A DNA stretch of 64,000 nt from PGZG01 sp046292765 (GCA_046292765.1 JBKBQA010000002.1:124001-188000), one strand, 5' to 3'; shown: positions 36,624-46,100, counted from the stretch's first letter. The notes: generated from the sequence alone by a model not told the origin. Translations and numbers: made by a program.

Positions 36624-38182
36624 CACACAATCATGCGGTCTTTGACCGTCATGGCGGTTTTACCGAGGATTTCCATGATCTTGTTTTTGTCGCGGTCGCG
36701 GACTTGACTGCTGTCGATGTGCAGAGAAAATCCCTCGGTATCAAGATCGACCCGGGTATCGTCACCTTGTTTGAGGCCCTTGGCCCCACTGGCGAGACCG
36801 ATCAGGATGCGCTTCTTGTCGAAGTTGCGCACCCGGTGCAGGTCCATATGAATGGAAAAGCCGGGGGCTTCCAGCGACAGAAAGCCGGCGCCGCTGCCTG
36901 CTCGACTTTTCATCTCCAGCACTTCATAAACGGCAATGGGGCGATTGAAGCCCTTTACCTGAATGTCATCCATGGCGCGACAAAGGATGCGCTCCTTGAC
37001 CAGCTCGTAAGTGGCCTGGGATATCAGGATATGGCCCGGCCGGCAGTTCGATTCAAGCCGGCTGGCCAGATTCACATCGGTGCCAAGGATCGTGTAGTCA
37101 AGGCGGGTGTCGGTGCCAAAGTTACCCACCGTGCAGTAACCGGTGTTGATACCAATGCGGATTTCCAGCTTGTGTTCAATGCCCTCGCGCTTCCAGCGCT
37201 GGCGCAGCAGTTTCATCTGCTTCTGCATGTCGATCGCCATTGCCACGCAGGCAGTGGCATCTTCCTTTGAGCCTTTGGTGCTGGGGTCACCGAAAAACAC
37301 CATCACCGCATCGCCGATAAACTTGTCGACGGTGCCGCCGTGGCGACTGGCAATTCTGGTCATTTCGCTCAGGTAGGTGTTCAGCATCCGTGTCAGGGTG
37401 TCGAGTGGCAGCTCTTCCGACATGGCGCTGAAGCCCTTGATGTCGGAGAAAAACACGGTGAGCTTTTTGCGCCGGGTTTCCACCTTGGCGTCGCGCTTGC
37501 CGGAGAACAGCGAGCCCCATATCTGCGGGGAGAGGTACTTGGCCAGTTTCCGCGATAGCTCCACCGCCTGCTTCTGCTGCTGCCCGAGGCGCGCCTGCGC
37601 GGTCAGCAGCACCCGGGTCTGGGTGTGGGTCTGAAAAGCGGTGGCGCCGACGAACAGGCCCAGTCCCAGCATCGACATCAGATTCAGCATCGTCGGCGTC
37701 TGGTCCGCTGGCAGGATATGAAAACCAAGCACCAGACTGCCGACCACGGCGCCCGCGACTGTGCCGAAGATGTTCATCAGCCAGATGTACAAACCGCCGC
37801 TGGTCACGGCGTTGGCATGGACGATGATCAGCAGGGTCATGGCGGGCACCAGCGAAAAGTGCAGTGCGGCCATGGCGATGCCGATCATGACCGCATCGAC
37901 CTGAACCAGAATACGGCTGGTTTCCTGCTGACGCTGGCCCTTGCGCTCCATATAGGCAGCGATGGTCTGGGCGATTAGCGGGTAGGCCAGCAGCAGGGCA
38001 AGGATAATCAGATAATCGAACGGATAAACGCTTTGCTGGATGCCCACCGACAGCAGCAGAACGGCGACAATAAACTCCAGCAGACGGATATAGTTGGCTA
38101 TCCGCCGGGCGTAGGCCTGCGGATCTTCATCAATACGGCGACGTTTGCCGGGGGCGGGGGCCTTTACGGTGCTCAATGTCAC
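36623..38182 (-). CDS. Class III adenylate/guanylate cyclase with N-terminal membrane domain
   Basis: 519 residues. The N-terminal third has about six helices (residues 30-185, MASE2-like as in P. aeruginosa CyaB), then a cyclase catalytic domain at about 237-425. Metal-binding Asp247 (FFSDIKGFSAMS) and Asp291 (FIGDAVMVFFGDP) are in place, as are the NTGYCTVGNFG and NLASRLE regions, so it should be active. Residues around the base pocket (KFIGD lysine and DYTILGTDVN aspartate) suggest ATP. A C-terminal extension of about 90 residues holds two similar 20-residue segments (441-460 and 484-503) unlike any domain I know. Confidence 0.85.
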   Translation of the reverse strand: MTLSTVKAPAPGKRRRIDEDPQAYARRIANYIRLLEFIVAVLLLSVGIQQSVYPFDYLIILALLLAYPLIAQTIAAYMERKGQRQQETSRILVQVDAVMIGIAMAALHFSLVPAMTLLIIVHANAVTSGGLYIWLMNIFGTVAGAVVGSLVLGFHILPADQTPTMLNLMSMLGLGLFVGATAFQTHTQTRVLLTAQARLGQQQKQAVELSRKLAKYLSPQIWGSLFSGKRDAKVETRRKKLTVFFSDIKGFSAMSEELPLDTLTRMLNTYLSEMTRIASRHGGTVDKFIGDAVMVFFGDPSTKGSKEDATACVAMAIDMQKQMKLLRQRWKREGIEHKLEIRIGINTGYCTVGNFGTDTRLDYTILGTDVNLASRLESNCRPGHILISQATYELVKERILCRAMDDIQVKGFNRPIAVYEVLEMKSRAGSGAGFLSLEAPGFSIHMDLHRVRNFDKKRILIGLASGAKGLKQGDDTRVDLDTEGFSLHIDSSQVRDRDKNKIMEILGKTAMTVKDRMIV

Positions 38183-38277
38183 TCTTGTCCGGCTGATACG
38201 GATAGGTGAAGGTTAACCGCAATATCGTTAGGAAAGAAGGCGTAGTACGTATTTGGTCAGTAAGGTTGGCAGTCCGC

Positions 38278-38283
38278 TACAAT
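38278..38283 (+). promoter_or_regulatory. Putative -10 element of the nitroreductase gene
   Basis: TACAAT 24 bases before the ATG at 38308; the best -35 (TTGGTC) is 19 bp away, which is long. It argues against using the earlier in-frame start at 38206. Confidence 0.28.
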
Positions 38284-38307
38284 GCCGGCTTCTGCCGCGG
38301 AGACATC

Positions 38308-38871
38308 ATGGATATTCATACTGCAATCCAGCAGCGCGTGTCGTGCCCGCGTCTGGCGGCACCGGGCCCGGATGCCAGTCAGCTGGACGTCCTGTTAAAC
38401 GCCCTGGTGCGGGCGCCGGATCACGGCTTGCTCCGTCCCTGGCGCTATCTGGTGGTGGAGGGAGACGATCGGGCTCGTCTTGGCGAGATGCTGGCCGAAA
38501 GCGGCCGCGTGGATCAGCCTGATATTACCGATGCCCAATGTGAAAAGCTGCGTCAGGGACCCTTGCGGGCACCGATGCTGCTGGTGGTGGTGGCGGAAGT
38601 AATCAGCGGTCACAAGGTATCGGTGGTCGATCAGATCATGGCTTGCGCAGCGGGGGTACAGAACCTGTTGCTGACTGCTCATGCCATGGGGATCGGTGCC
38701 ATGTGGCGCACCGGCGCACCGGCGCTGAGCCCGACCCTGAAAAAACGACTCGGTTTCCGCGCTGAAGACGAGATCGTTGGCTTTATCTACCTTGGCACAC
38801 CGGCGGCCGGCCCGCGCCCGTCCTGTCAAGATGACCCGAGCCTGCACCGGCGGTGGTTGCCGGATGCCTGA
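38308..38871 (+). CDS. Nitroreductase family protein (YdjA type)
   Basis: 187-residue FMN-dependent oxidoreductase. Begins MDIHTAIQQRVSCPRLAAPGPD, with APDHGLLRPWRYLVV and the MACAAGVQNLLLTAHAMGIGAMWRTG motif characteristic of the YdjA subgroup of minimal nitroreductases. GGAG precedes the ATG by six bases. Physiological substrate unknown. Stop overlaps the thioesterase start. Confidence 0.88.
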   Translation: MDIHTAIQQRVSCPRLAAPGPDASQLDVLLNALVRAPDHGLLRPWRYLVVEGDDRARLGEMLAESGRVDQPDITDAQCEKLRQGPLRAPMLLVVVAEVISGHKVSVVDQIMACAAGVQNLLLTAHAMGIGAMWRTGAPALSPTLKKRLGFRAEDEIVGFIYLGTPAAGPRPSCQDDPSLHRRWLPDA

Positions 38872-39310
38872 CCTCGACCAGCTCGCGGCGCGGGTGCGCG
38901 AGCATATCCCGCTCACCCGCCATCTGCAGTTTTCCCTGCAGGGTTTTGCCGAAGGCCGACTGCTCCTGAGCGCCCCGCTCGATGCCAATATCAATGACAA
39001 GGGCACCATGTTCGCTGGCAGTCAGGCGGCTCTGATGGCGCTGGCCGGCTGGTGTCTCACCACCCTGGAGGCGGAGCAACGGGTGGGGCGCTCGGACGTG
39101 CTGGCGATGCACAACAGCCTGCGCTACCTCAGGCCCGTGACCGGGGATGTGCTGATTGAGGTGACCTGCTCCCCGGAAAGTCTCGCCCGATTTCGGCAAC
39201 GGCTCGATCGCGGTGAACGGGCGGTTCTAGCCATTGAGGCGGAGGCCCGCAATGCCGATGGCGAGGTGGCCAGTCGCTATCAGGCCGAATACCTTGCCCG
39301 CGCGCTGTAA
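38864..39310 (+). CDS. YiiD C-terminal-type thioesterase domain protein
   Basis: 148 residues with a hotdog-fold thioesterase pattern: LTRHLQFSLQGFAEGRLLLSAPL, NDKGTMFAGSQAALMALAGW (helix with the usual active-site region) and SLRYLRPVTGDVLIEV. This resembles the C-terminal thioesterase half of E. coli YiiD. ATG at 38864 overlaps the nitroreductase stop. Acyl substrate unknown. Confidence 0.8.
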   Translation: MPDLDQLAARVREHIPLTRHLQFSLQGFAEGRLLLSAPLDANINDKGTMFAGSQAALMALAGWCLTTLEAEQRVGRSDVLAMHNSLRYLRPVTGDVLIEVTCSPESLARFRQRLDRGERAVLAIEAEARNADGEVASRYQAEYLARAL

Positions 39311-39346
39311 CTGTGCGTGATTTGATCACCCCGCCGCCATTTCCGA

Positions 39347-39375
39347 TTGCCACCCCGAAACACCTCGGGTAACCT
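39347..39375 (+). promoter_or_regulatory. Promoter of tRNA-Ser
   Basis: TTGCCA (39347-39352), a 17-bp spacer and TAACCT (39370-39375), followed by a GC-rich discriminator (ACGCGCC) as is usual for stable-RNA promoters under stringent control. Predicted start near 39382, about 43 bases before the mature tRNA. Confidence 0.5.
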
Positions 39376-39424
39376 ACGCGCCTTCAAAAACCGGCCCCTG
39401 CGGCGGGTTTCTGAGGGAAATTCC

Positions 39425-39515
39425 GGTGAGGTGTCCGAGTGGCTTAAGGAGCACGCCTGGAAAGTGTGTATACGTTAATAGCGTATCGAGGGTTCGAATC
39501 CCTCCCTCACCGCCA
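39425..39515 (+). tRNA. tRNA-Ser (GGA anticodon)
   Basis: 91 nt with encoded CCA. Acceptor stem GGTGAGG/CCTCACC, anticodon stem CACGC/GTGTG enclosing CTGGAAA (anticodon GGA, reading UCC/UCU), a long variable arm (TATACGTTAATAGCGTA) typical of tRNA-Ser, and a T-arm GAGGGTTCGAATCCCTC. Discriminator base G. Confidence 0.95.
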
Positions 39516-39566
39516 GATATAAAAGAACCCGCGCAAGCGGGTTTTTTTATATCTGGCGGTGAGGGA
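39503..39566 (+). repeat. Long inverted repeat spanning the tRNA-Ser 3' end and its terminator
   Basis: Twenty-two bases from 39503 (inside the tRNA T-arm/acceptor) to 39524 are perfectly complementary to 39545-39566; the terminator stem (39526-39532 with 39537-39543) continues inside. Together they form a nearly perfect hairpin of about 30 bp with a GCAA loop. The right arm is thus an inverted copy of the tRNA 3' end plus its tail. Confidence 0.85.
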
Positions 39567-39696
39567 TGTCTTGATGAGAACCCTCGTTCGACAAGCCGCG
39601 CAGCGGCGCAGGACGCCGAAGGCGCCCCGCAGGGGTGGAGCAATCGCCATAAGCGATTGCGGAATCTATCCCTCCCTCTGGCGCGCACGGCGCGCC
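39522..39696 (+). repeat. tRNA-tail repeat, copy 1 (175 bp)
   Basis: Identical to 39716-39890 as far as I can read; the period is 194 bp, with a 19-bp spacer between copies. It holds a ladder of hairpins: the terminator; GCCGC-GCA-GCGGC at 39595-39607; CGCC-GAA-GGCG at 39614-39624; CCCC-GCA-GGGG at 39625-39635; GCAATCGC-CATAA-GCGATTGC at 39640-39660; GGCGCGC-ACG-GCGCGCC at 39680-39696. It also contains an inverted and a degenerate direct piece of the tRNA-Ser 3' end (GGCGGTGAGGGA, GAACCCTCG, then GAATCTATCCCTCCCTC). No protein is supported. Confidence 0.9.
39526..39548 (+). terminator. Rho-independent terminator of tRNA-Ser
   Basis: AACCCGC, GCAA loop, GCGGGTT, then a run of T. Eleven bases after the CCA end. 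An identical copy lies 194 bp downstream at 39720-39742. Confidence 0.85.
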
Positions 39697-39715
39697 TGAT
39701 CATGGCAGGCAGCCG

Positions 39716-39890
39716 AAAGAACCCGCGCAAGCGGGTTTTTTTATATCTGGCGGTGAGGGATGTCTTGATGAGAACCCTCGTTCGACAAGCCGCGCAGCGG
39801 CGCAGGACGCCGAAGGCGCCCCGCAGGGGTGGAGCAATCGCCATAAGCGATTGCGGAATCTATCCCTCCCTCTGGCGCGCACGGCGCGCC
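39716..39890 (+). repeat. tRNA-tail repeat, copy 2 (175 bp)
   Basis: Second copy of the 175-bp unit, including the full terminator and all six hairpins, ending in GGCGCGC-ACG-GCGCGCC at 39874-39890. Because it lies beyond the first terminator, it is probably transcribed rarely. The identity of the two copies suggests a recent duplication or gene conversion. The 39516-39920 stretch has no other feature. Confidence 0.9.
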
Positions 39891-39920
39891 TTTCGTTGCC
39901 GCCGTTTGTGCAGGGCGAGG

Positions 39921-40367
39921 TTAGTTGGAGACCACCGCGATGCCGAGGAGGAGCCTCAGTGCCTGTTGTCTCGGCCGACAAATATCTTCCAGCGTGTAGT
40001 GGTTGAGGCTGTCAATAAAGGCCTGACGTGCTTCCACCAGCATGCCCGTCAATCGGCACTGGGATGTCACCACACAGCCGTTCGCCTCGCCCAGGCACTC
40101 GGCCAGTGCCATATCCGGTTCCAGTGTGCAAACCAGATCGCCGAGGTGGATGAGAGTAGCGTGGCGCGCCAGTGCCAGTCCGCCGCCCTTGCCGCGGGTG
40201 GCAAGCAGGTAGCCCTGCTGTTGCAGCAGACTGGCAATTTTCATCAGATGGTTGCGGGAGATACCAAAACTTTCGCTCACATCACGAATGGTGCAGCGTT
40301 GGCCCTGATTCAGGGCGACGTGCATCAGCAGACGCAGGCCGTAGTCGGTGTGCAGGGTAAGACGCAT
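39921..40367 (-). CDS. nsrR: Rrf2 family nitric-oxide-sensing repressor NsrR
   Basis: 148-residue winged-helix regulator. N-terminus MRLTLHTDYGLRLLMHVAL and the recognition region ISRNHLMKIASLLQQQGYLLATRGKGGGLALA are typical of NsrR. Three cysteines in ECLGEANGCVVTSQCRL (C-x6-C-x5-C) match the [Fe-S]-binding motif of NsrR, which loses DNA binding when NO attacks the cluster. Its start overlaps the nnrS stop (TGATG), so it is the downstream gene of an nnrS-nsrR operon. Confidence 0.9.
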   Translation of the reverse strand: MRLTLHTDYGLRLLMHVALNQGQRCTIRDVSESFGISRNHLMKIASLLQQQGYLLATRGKGGGLALARHATLIHLGDLVCTLEPDMALAECLGEANGCVVTSQCRLTGMLVEARQAFIDSLNHYTLEDICRPRQQALRLLLGIAVVSN

Positions 40368-41512
40368 CAGCCGGGTTTCCCGTCCGCACGCGGGCGAAGC
40401 AAAATCGCGGTGTAGCGCAGCAGGAATAGCAGCCAGGCTGCTAACCACAGCATGGCGCTGATTGTTGCGCCGGAGAGCCACGGGATCAGTTGCAGCGCGG
40501 TTAGCACACGCAGGATGGCCGCCGCCTGAATCAGAACAAAGGCCGCTGCGATGCCCGACGGCAGAATCAGCGGCCGGCCGGTATGCCCCAGCGAGACGCG
40601 GCTGATGACCCCCAGAATCAGACTGGCCATGGCGCCGACACCAAGCGCATGGATCCAGACATTGTCAGGCCAGAGGCCGACGCGACTGCCGGCTAGCAGC
40701 AGCAGGCCGAAAGGAATCCAGAGTAGTGACAGGTGCAGGATCCACAGCAGTGGCTCAGCCCGGACCAGCCAGCCGCGCCAGAGGGAAATGCGTGCAACAC
40801 TAATGATCGCGGCCAGTAAGGCGAGCAGCGCAATCATGCCGGATGAGGCAAACGGCAGTACAACACACAGCAGTAGCATTACGGCGAGGGTCAGGCGCTC
40901 AAGCCAGAGCGGATTATGAATGACGCCGGGGTCACCGCCGCGCGTGCGCAACCAGTTACCGGAGAAGGCGGGAGTGATGCGGCCACCGATCACCAGCATC
41001 AATGCGCTGGCGGCAATCAGGGCAACCTGCAGCGATGTGATACTGATGCCCAGCAGAAACGCCGCCTGCGCCAGCCATAGCAACAGCAGGATCACCAGAA
41101 TGGGGGCATGGCGGGATTGTCGTGTGGCAATGATCCGTCGTCCGGCATCTATCATCACCAGTGGCAGGAACAGCAGATTCAGCGACACCACCAGTGTCTC
41201 GGGCAGGCCGGGGATCGTGATGGCCGCCCGCCCTGCCAGCCATACCAGCCACAGCAGTACGAGCGCGTTGCCATGCAATCGCTCTGTGCCGGTCCAGACG
41301 CACACCGCGGTAAGCAGAAAGCCGGCAATGGCTGCGTGCAACAGGGCAAACACCATTTCATGCTGGTGCCAGAGTAGCGCCGGCACAGCAAACTGGAATG
41401 TCATGGCGCCGGACACACTGACCAGCCAGAGCGCCATGGCCAGTACCGCCCAGACCGCCAGCGACAGGAAGAAAATGCGAAACGGGTAGGCAAACGGAAC
41501 ACTGTTATTCAT
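40367..41512 (-). CDS. nnrS: NnrS family membrane protein
   Basis: 381-residue protein with about 12 hydrophobic segments. Family features: PFRIFFLSLAVWAVLAMALWL at the N-terminus, LWHQHEMVFALLHAAIAGFLLTAV (the HEM motif) and GAMASLILGVISRVSLGHTGRPL near the C-terminus. NnrS is a heme- and copper-containing protein linked to relief of nitrosative stress. ATG at 41512 chosen to give the family N-terminus, with GGAG upstream; the frame extends 10 codons further. Confidence 0.9.
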   Translation of the reverse strand: MNNSVPFAYPFRIFFLSLAVWAVLAMALWLVSVSGAMTFQFAVPALLWHQHEMVFALLHAAIAGFLLTAVCVWTGTERLHGNALVLLWLVWLAGRAAITIPGLPETLVVSLNLLFLPLVMIDAGRRIIATRQSRHAPILVILLLLWLAQAAFLLGISITSLQVALIAASALMLVIGGRITPAFSGNWLRTRGGDPGVIHNPLWLERLTLAVMLLLCVVLPFASSGMIALLALLAAIISVARISLWRGWLVRAEPLLWILHLSLLWIPFGLLLLAGSRVGLWPDNVWIHALGVGAMASLILGVISRVSLGHTGRPLILPSGIAAAFVLIQAAAILRVLTALQLIPWLSGATISAMLWLAAWLLFLLRYTAILLRPRADGKPG

Positions 41513-41577
41513 TGGGATGGCTCCACAGCCAGATGGCCACACACCAGCCGGTGTGCCGCAGTAATGTCAGTGTAGGT

Positions 41578-41600
41578 AAGATGCATTCTGTATGCATCTT
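41578..41600 (-). promoter_or_regulatory. NsrR operator upstream of nnrS-nsrR
   Basis: A 23-bp imperfect palindrome: AAGATGCATTC, one base, GTATGCATCTT. The outer nine bases of each half are a perfect inverted repeat and match the NsrR consensus (AAGATGCATTT-N-AAATGCATCTT). It lies 66 bases before the nnrS ATG. On the minus strand a TACACT (41569-41574) could be the -10, placing the operator over the promoter; negative autoregulation follows. Confidence 0.8.
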
Positions 41601-41788
41601 ATTGTGTGTCACGGCGATATTTTTCAATATTTGCCATTCCACTGTGGTACAGTTCGCCATCAGCGTGGTTTACCAGTCTTCGCGCTGCCTCTATATCTCG
41701 CCATTTGCGCGTAACCTCGTCTGCCTTTGACTGGCGTTCCTGACAAGCAGGGGCGACAGGCCGATGTTTTTCCGGAGTTTCCTTTCTG

Positions 41789-43132
41789 ATGTCTTTTGAA
41801 TCCCTCGGCCTGCGTGCCGATATTGTTCGTGCCGTGTCCGAACTCGGCTACACCCAACCCACACCGATCCAGCAGCAAGCCATCCCGGCGGTGCTGAACG
41901 GTGGCGATCTGCTTGCCGGTGCACAAACCGGTACCGGCAAAACCGCTGGTTTTACCCTGCCTATTTTGCAGCGCCTGATGGATATTCCCCGCGCCACCAC
42001 CGGCAAGCCGGTGATCCGCGTGCTGGTGCTGACCCCGACCCGAGAGTTGGCGGCCCAGGTAGAAGAAAGCATTGCCCAATACGGCAAATACCTGCCACTG
42101 AAATCCATGGTGATGTTCGGTGGTGTCGGCATTAATCCGCAGATCGACAAGCTGCGCCGTGGTGTCGATATTCTGGTCGCCACGCCGGGCCGATTGCTGG
42201 ACCACGTTCAACAGCGCACGGTGGATCTGAGCAAGGTCGAGATTCTGGTGCTCGACGAAGCGGATCGCATGCTGGACATGGGTTTTATCCGCGATATCCG
42301 CAAAATTCTCGCGTTGCTGCCTAAGCAGCGACAGAACCTGCTGTTCTCTGCCACGTTCTCCGATGAGATCAAGTCATTGGCGGATGGTTTGCTGAACCGG
42401 CCGGCGCTGATTGAAGTGGCGCGTCGTAACGCCACCGCCGATACCGTCTCGCAAAAAGTCTATCCGGTGGATCGTGAGCGTAAGCGTGAGCTGCTCGCGA
42501 AACTGATTACAGACAACAACTGGTATCAGGTGCTGGTGTTTACCCGTACCAAGCACGGTGCCAACCGTCTTGCCGAGCAGCTCGACAAGCAGGGCATTTC
42601 TTCCATGGCCATTCATGGCAACAAGAGTCAGGGCGCGCGCACCAAGGCGCTCTCCGAGTTCAAAGCTGGCAAGCTGCAAGTGCTGGTCGCCACCGATATT
42701 GCCGCTCGTGGTATTGATATCAGCGAACTGCCCCATGTGGTCAATTTCGAGCTGCCCAATGTGGCAGAGGACTATGTCCACCGCATCGGTCGTACCGGTC
42801 GGGCGGGCTCGGAAGGTGAAGCGCTGTCGCTGGTGTGTGTCGATGAGCTGAAGCTACTGGCAGGCATCGAGAAGCTGATCAAGCGCCAGTTGCCGAAAGA
42901 AGTTGTGCCGGGCTTTGAGCCGGATCCGAGCATCCGGGCGGAGCCGATCCCGAACGGTCGCAACAGCCCCGGCGGTCGTGGTCAGCGCCCTCAGGCGCAG
43001 CAGCCGCGACGTTCGCAGGACAGCCGAGGCGCAGCCCAGCCACGTCGTGATGGCGGTGTTCGTGTGTCCGCAGACGGTGGCCAGCGCCGCCAGGCTGACG
43101 GACGTCGCCAACGCAGTCGCACGCCGGCCTGA
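41789..43132 (+). CDS. rhlE: DEAD-box ATP-dependent RNA helicase RhlE
   Basis: 447 residues. Q-motif region (GYTQPTPIQQQAIP), motif I (AQTGTGKT), Ia (PTRELAAQ), II (DEAD in VLDEADRMLDMG), III (SAT), V (ATDIAARGIDI) and VI (HRIGRTGRAG) are all present. The roughly 70-residue C-tail is basic and rich in Arg/Gln/Gly, as in RhlE proteins that bind RNA through this tail. GGAG is 9 bases before the ATG. Confidence 0.93.
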   Translation: MSFESLGLRADIVRAVSELGYTQPTPIQQQAIPAVLNGGDLLAGAQTGTGKTAGFTLPILQRLMDIPRATTGKPVIRVLVLTPTRELAAQVEESIAQYGKYLPLKSMVMFGGVGINPQIDKLRRGVDILVATPGRLLDHVQQRTVDLSKVEILVLDEADRMLDMGFIRDIRKILALLPKQRQNLLFSATFSDEIKSLADGLLNRPALIEVARRNATADTVSQKVYPVDRERKRELLAKLITDNNWYQVLVFTRTKHGANRLAEQLDKQGISSMAIHGNKSQGARTKALSEFKAGKLQVLVATDIAARGIDISELPHVVNFELPNVAEDYVHRIGRTGRAGSEGEALSLVCVDELKLLAGIEKLIKRQLPKEVVPGFEPDPSIRAEPIPNGRNSPGGRGQRPQAQQPRRSQDSRGAAQPRRDGGVRVSADGGQRRQADGRRQRSRTPA

Positions 43133-43133
43133 T

Positions 43134-46100
43134 TTAATGAAAATCCCGCGACTGCACCACCAGCTGGTGCAGCGCGGCCTGTTGATCCTCGATCCTGCCA
43201 GCAACCAGATGGATAATGCCCTCCGGACTGCGCTCCACCGTGCCGGTGATCAATACCAGCGAACAACCGAGTAGCGCTTGCCGGTATGTTTTCTGCGTCT
43301 CGTTCCAGACCACCACATTGGTGTTGCCGGTTTCGTCTTCCAGGGTCACAAACATGACGCCGGAGGCAGTGCCGGGGCGTTGACGGTTGGTGATCAGGCC
43401 GGCGACGCGGGCCAGCTGACCATGGCGTGCCTGCTGAAGTCCCGCGGCGTTCATGGCCCGATCAAAGGGTGCCTTGTGACGCAACAGGGCAAGAGGGTGA
43501 CGTCCGGTGGTCAGTGACAGGGCGCGGTAGTCAGCCAGCATGGTGTCAAACTCCGATGGCGCATCCAGACATACACCATCACGGACATCGTGCTGCTCCT
43601 GACCAAACAGGGGGCGCGACTCCTCAACGCCGAGAATATCCCAGTAGCCCTGATGCCGGTGACCCGTGAGCCGGCGCACCGCATTGGCCGCCACCAGACA
43701 TTCCCGCTCGCCACGATTCAGTGTTGCCCGGCTGCACAGATCCTGAATGTTGCTAAACGGTTGTCTTTGCCGTGCGCTGACAATACGTTCTGCCGCGTTA
43801 GCCTGAAAACCGCTGATCTGGCGCAAGCCGATGCGCAGTGCCGGTTGTCTTTCCGGGCTGTCCGGTTCCAGCGAATAATCCCAGTGACTGTGGTCCACAT
43901 CGGCAGGGCGAATCTCGACGCCATGACGGTTGGCATCCTGAATCAGTTGCGACGCGGAATAAAACCCCATGGGCAGACTGTTGAGCAGGCCGCAGTAAAA
44001 TGCGGCCGGGTGGTGACACTTTAGCCAGGCGGATACATATACCAGCAGGGCAAAGCTGGCGGCATGGGATTCGGGGAAACCATAGCCACCAAAGCCCTTC
44101 ATTTGCTCAAAAATACGTCTGGCATAATCAATGCTGTAGCCATTTTCAGTCATGCCATCAATCACCTTCTGCTCGAACTCCATCAGCTTGCCCGATTTGC
44201 CCCAGCTGGCCATGGCGCGACGTAACTGATCCGCTTCACCACCGCTGAATCCGGCAGCGACCATCACCAGCTGGATTACCTGCTCCTGAAAAATAGGTAC
44301 GCCGAGGGTCCGTTGCAGCACGTTGCGAATGCGCTGATCCGGGTAGTCGATGGCTTCCTCGCCATTGCGGCGACGCAGATAGGGATGGACCATGTCGCCC
44401 TGAATGGGGCCCGGGCGGACGATGGCCACCTCAATGACCAGATCGTAAAAGGTTTCCGGTCGGAGTCGCGGCAGCATGTTTATCTGCGCTCGCGATTCCA
44501 CCTGGAATACGCCCACACTGTCGCCGCGCTGCAGCATGGCATAGGTGGCCGGGTCCTCCGCCGGAATATCCTGCAACCTCAGTAATATGCTGCCTTGATC
44601 CCGACCGGCTTGTTGCTGCCCTGGAGGCGGGCTGTTGATCAAATCCAGCATCTTGCGAATGGCGGTCAGCATGCCTAGCGCCAGAACATCCACTTTCATC
44701 AGGCCAACGCTTTCCAGATCGTCCTTGTCCCATTGAATCAGTGTTCGATCGGCCATGGCCGCATTCTCGATCGGCACCAGCGTGTGCAAAGGCTCATGGG
44801 TAATGACAAATCCGCCCACATGCTGGGACAGATGGCGGGGAAAACCGCGTAGCTGATCCACCAGCGACAGATAGTGCCGGGTGAGAGTGGTATCGTGCAG
44901 GCCGGCCTCCCGGAACCGTTGTGGCAACTCCGCCGGGGTATCCCACCAGGCCAGATTGCGGCTCAGGGCGTCGAGTACCGACGGGTCGATTCCGAGAGCC
45001 CGGCCCACATCGCGCACTGCTGAGCGGGTGCGATAGCTGATTACCGTGGCAGCAAGGGCAGCACGATCGCGACCATACTTTCGGTAGATGTACTGCATCA
45101 CTTCTTCGCGACGCTCGTGTTCGAAATCCACATCAATATCCGGTGCCTCATCGCGCTCCCGGGAAATAAAGCGTTCGAACAGCAACTGGCTCCGTGACGG
45201 ATCCACTTCGGTAATGAACAGGCAGTAACAGACTGCAGAGTTGGCGGCGGATCCGCGGCCCTGACAGAGAATGTTCTGGTTGCGGGCAAACATGACGATG
45301 TCATGGACGGTGAGAAAGTAGGCTTCGTAGCGAAGCTCGGCAATCAGTGTCAGCTCCTTATCCAGCAACAGGCTGACGGCGTCGGGAATGCCCGCAGGCC
45401 AGCGCTGTGCAGCGCCTTGCAATACCAGTTGCCGTAACCATTGTGCTGCTGTCTGTCCCACCGGAATCGCTTCCTGAGGATACTGGTAGCGCAACTCCTG
45501 CAGGGAAAACTGACAGCGCTCGGCGATGCGTACAGTTTCTTCCAGCAGTGCACGCGGGTAGATGCCGGCCAGCACAGCGCGTGATCGCAGATGGCGTTGA
45601 TCGTTGCTGAACCGGCGTCTGCCCAGTGTCTGTACCGTGCAGCGATGCCGCAGTGCGGTTAACACATCCTGCAGCGGCTGGCGCGCGGCGTCATGCATAT
45701 GGACATCATTACTGGCCACCATGGGCAGATCGAGATGGTCTGCCAGCTGCCAAAGGTGCTGATAGCGGGCGCCATCATGCTGGTCTTGCAGCAACTCGCA
45801 GCCAATCCAGAGTCGATCATCAAAATGGGCTTTCAGTCTGGCACCTTGCTGTTGTGCCTCTGCGCTGATGTCGCCGGGTATCCACAGGCACAGGCAGTGA
45901 CGAATCAGTCGGGTGATGTCTTGCCAGTAAAGCAGATAGTGTCCCTTTTCTGCCCGTCGACGAGCGCGGCTGATCAGTTGGCAGAGCTCGCTATAGCCTT
46001 GCCGGTTAGGCGCCAGCAACACCAGCTGCAATGGTGACGCATGGTTATCATCCTCAACCCGGAATTGGCTGCCGATGATCAGTTTCAATGGTAATTGCCG

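Noticed and set aside
39374..39844. Minus-strand reading frame of 156 codons across the tRNA (contains GGIRTLDTLLTYTHFPGVLL)
   Set aside because: It is the reverse translation of tRNA-Ser plus the repeat unit; this peptide is a well-known spurious product in databases.
39516..39920. CRISPR array or insertion sequence in the repeated region
   Set aside because: Only two units of 175 bp with a 19-bp spacer, no short regular repeats, no cas genes, no transposase and no terminal inverted repeats with target duplication.
39426..40415. Plus-strand reading frame of 329 codons
   Set aside because: It runs through the tRNA, both repeat copies and antisense to nsrR; the repeated peptide reflects the DNA repeat, and nsrR on the other strand is a clear gene.
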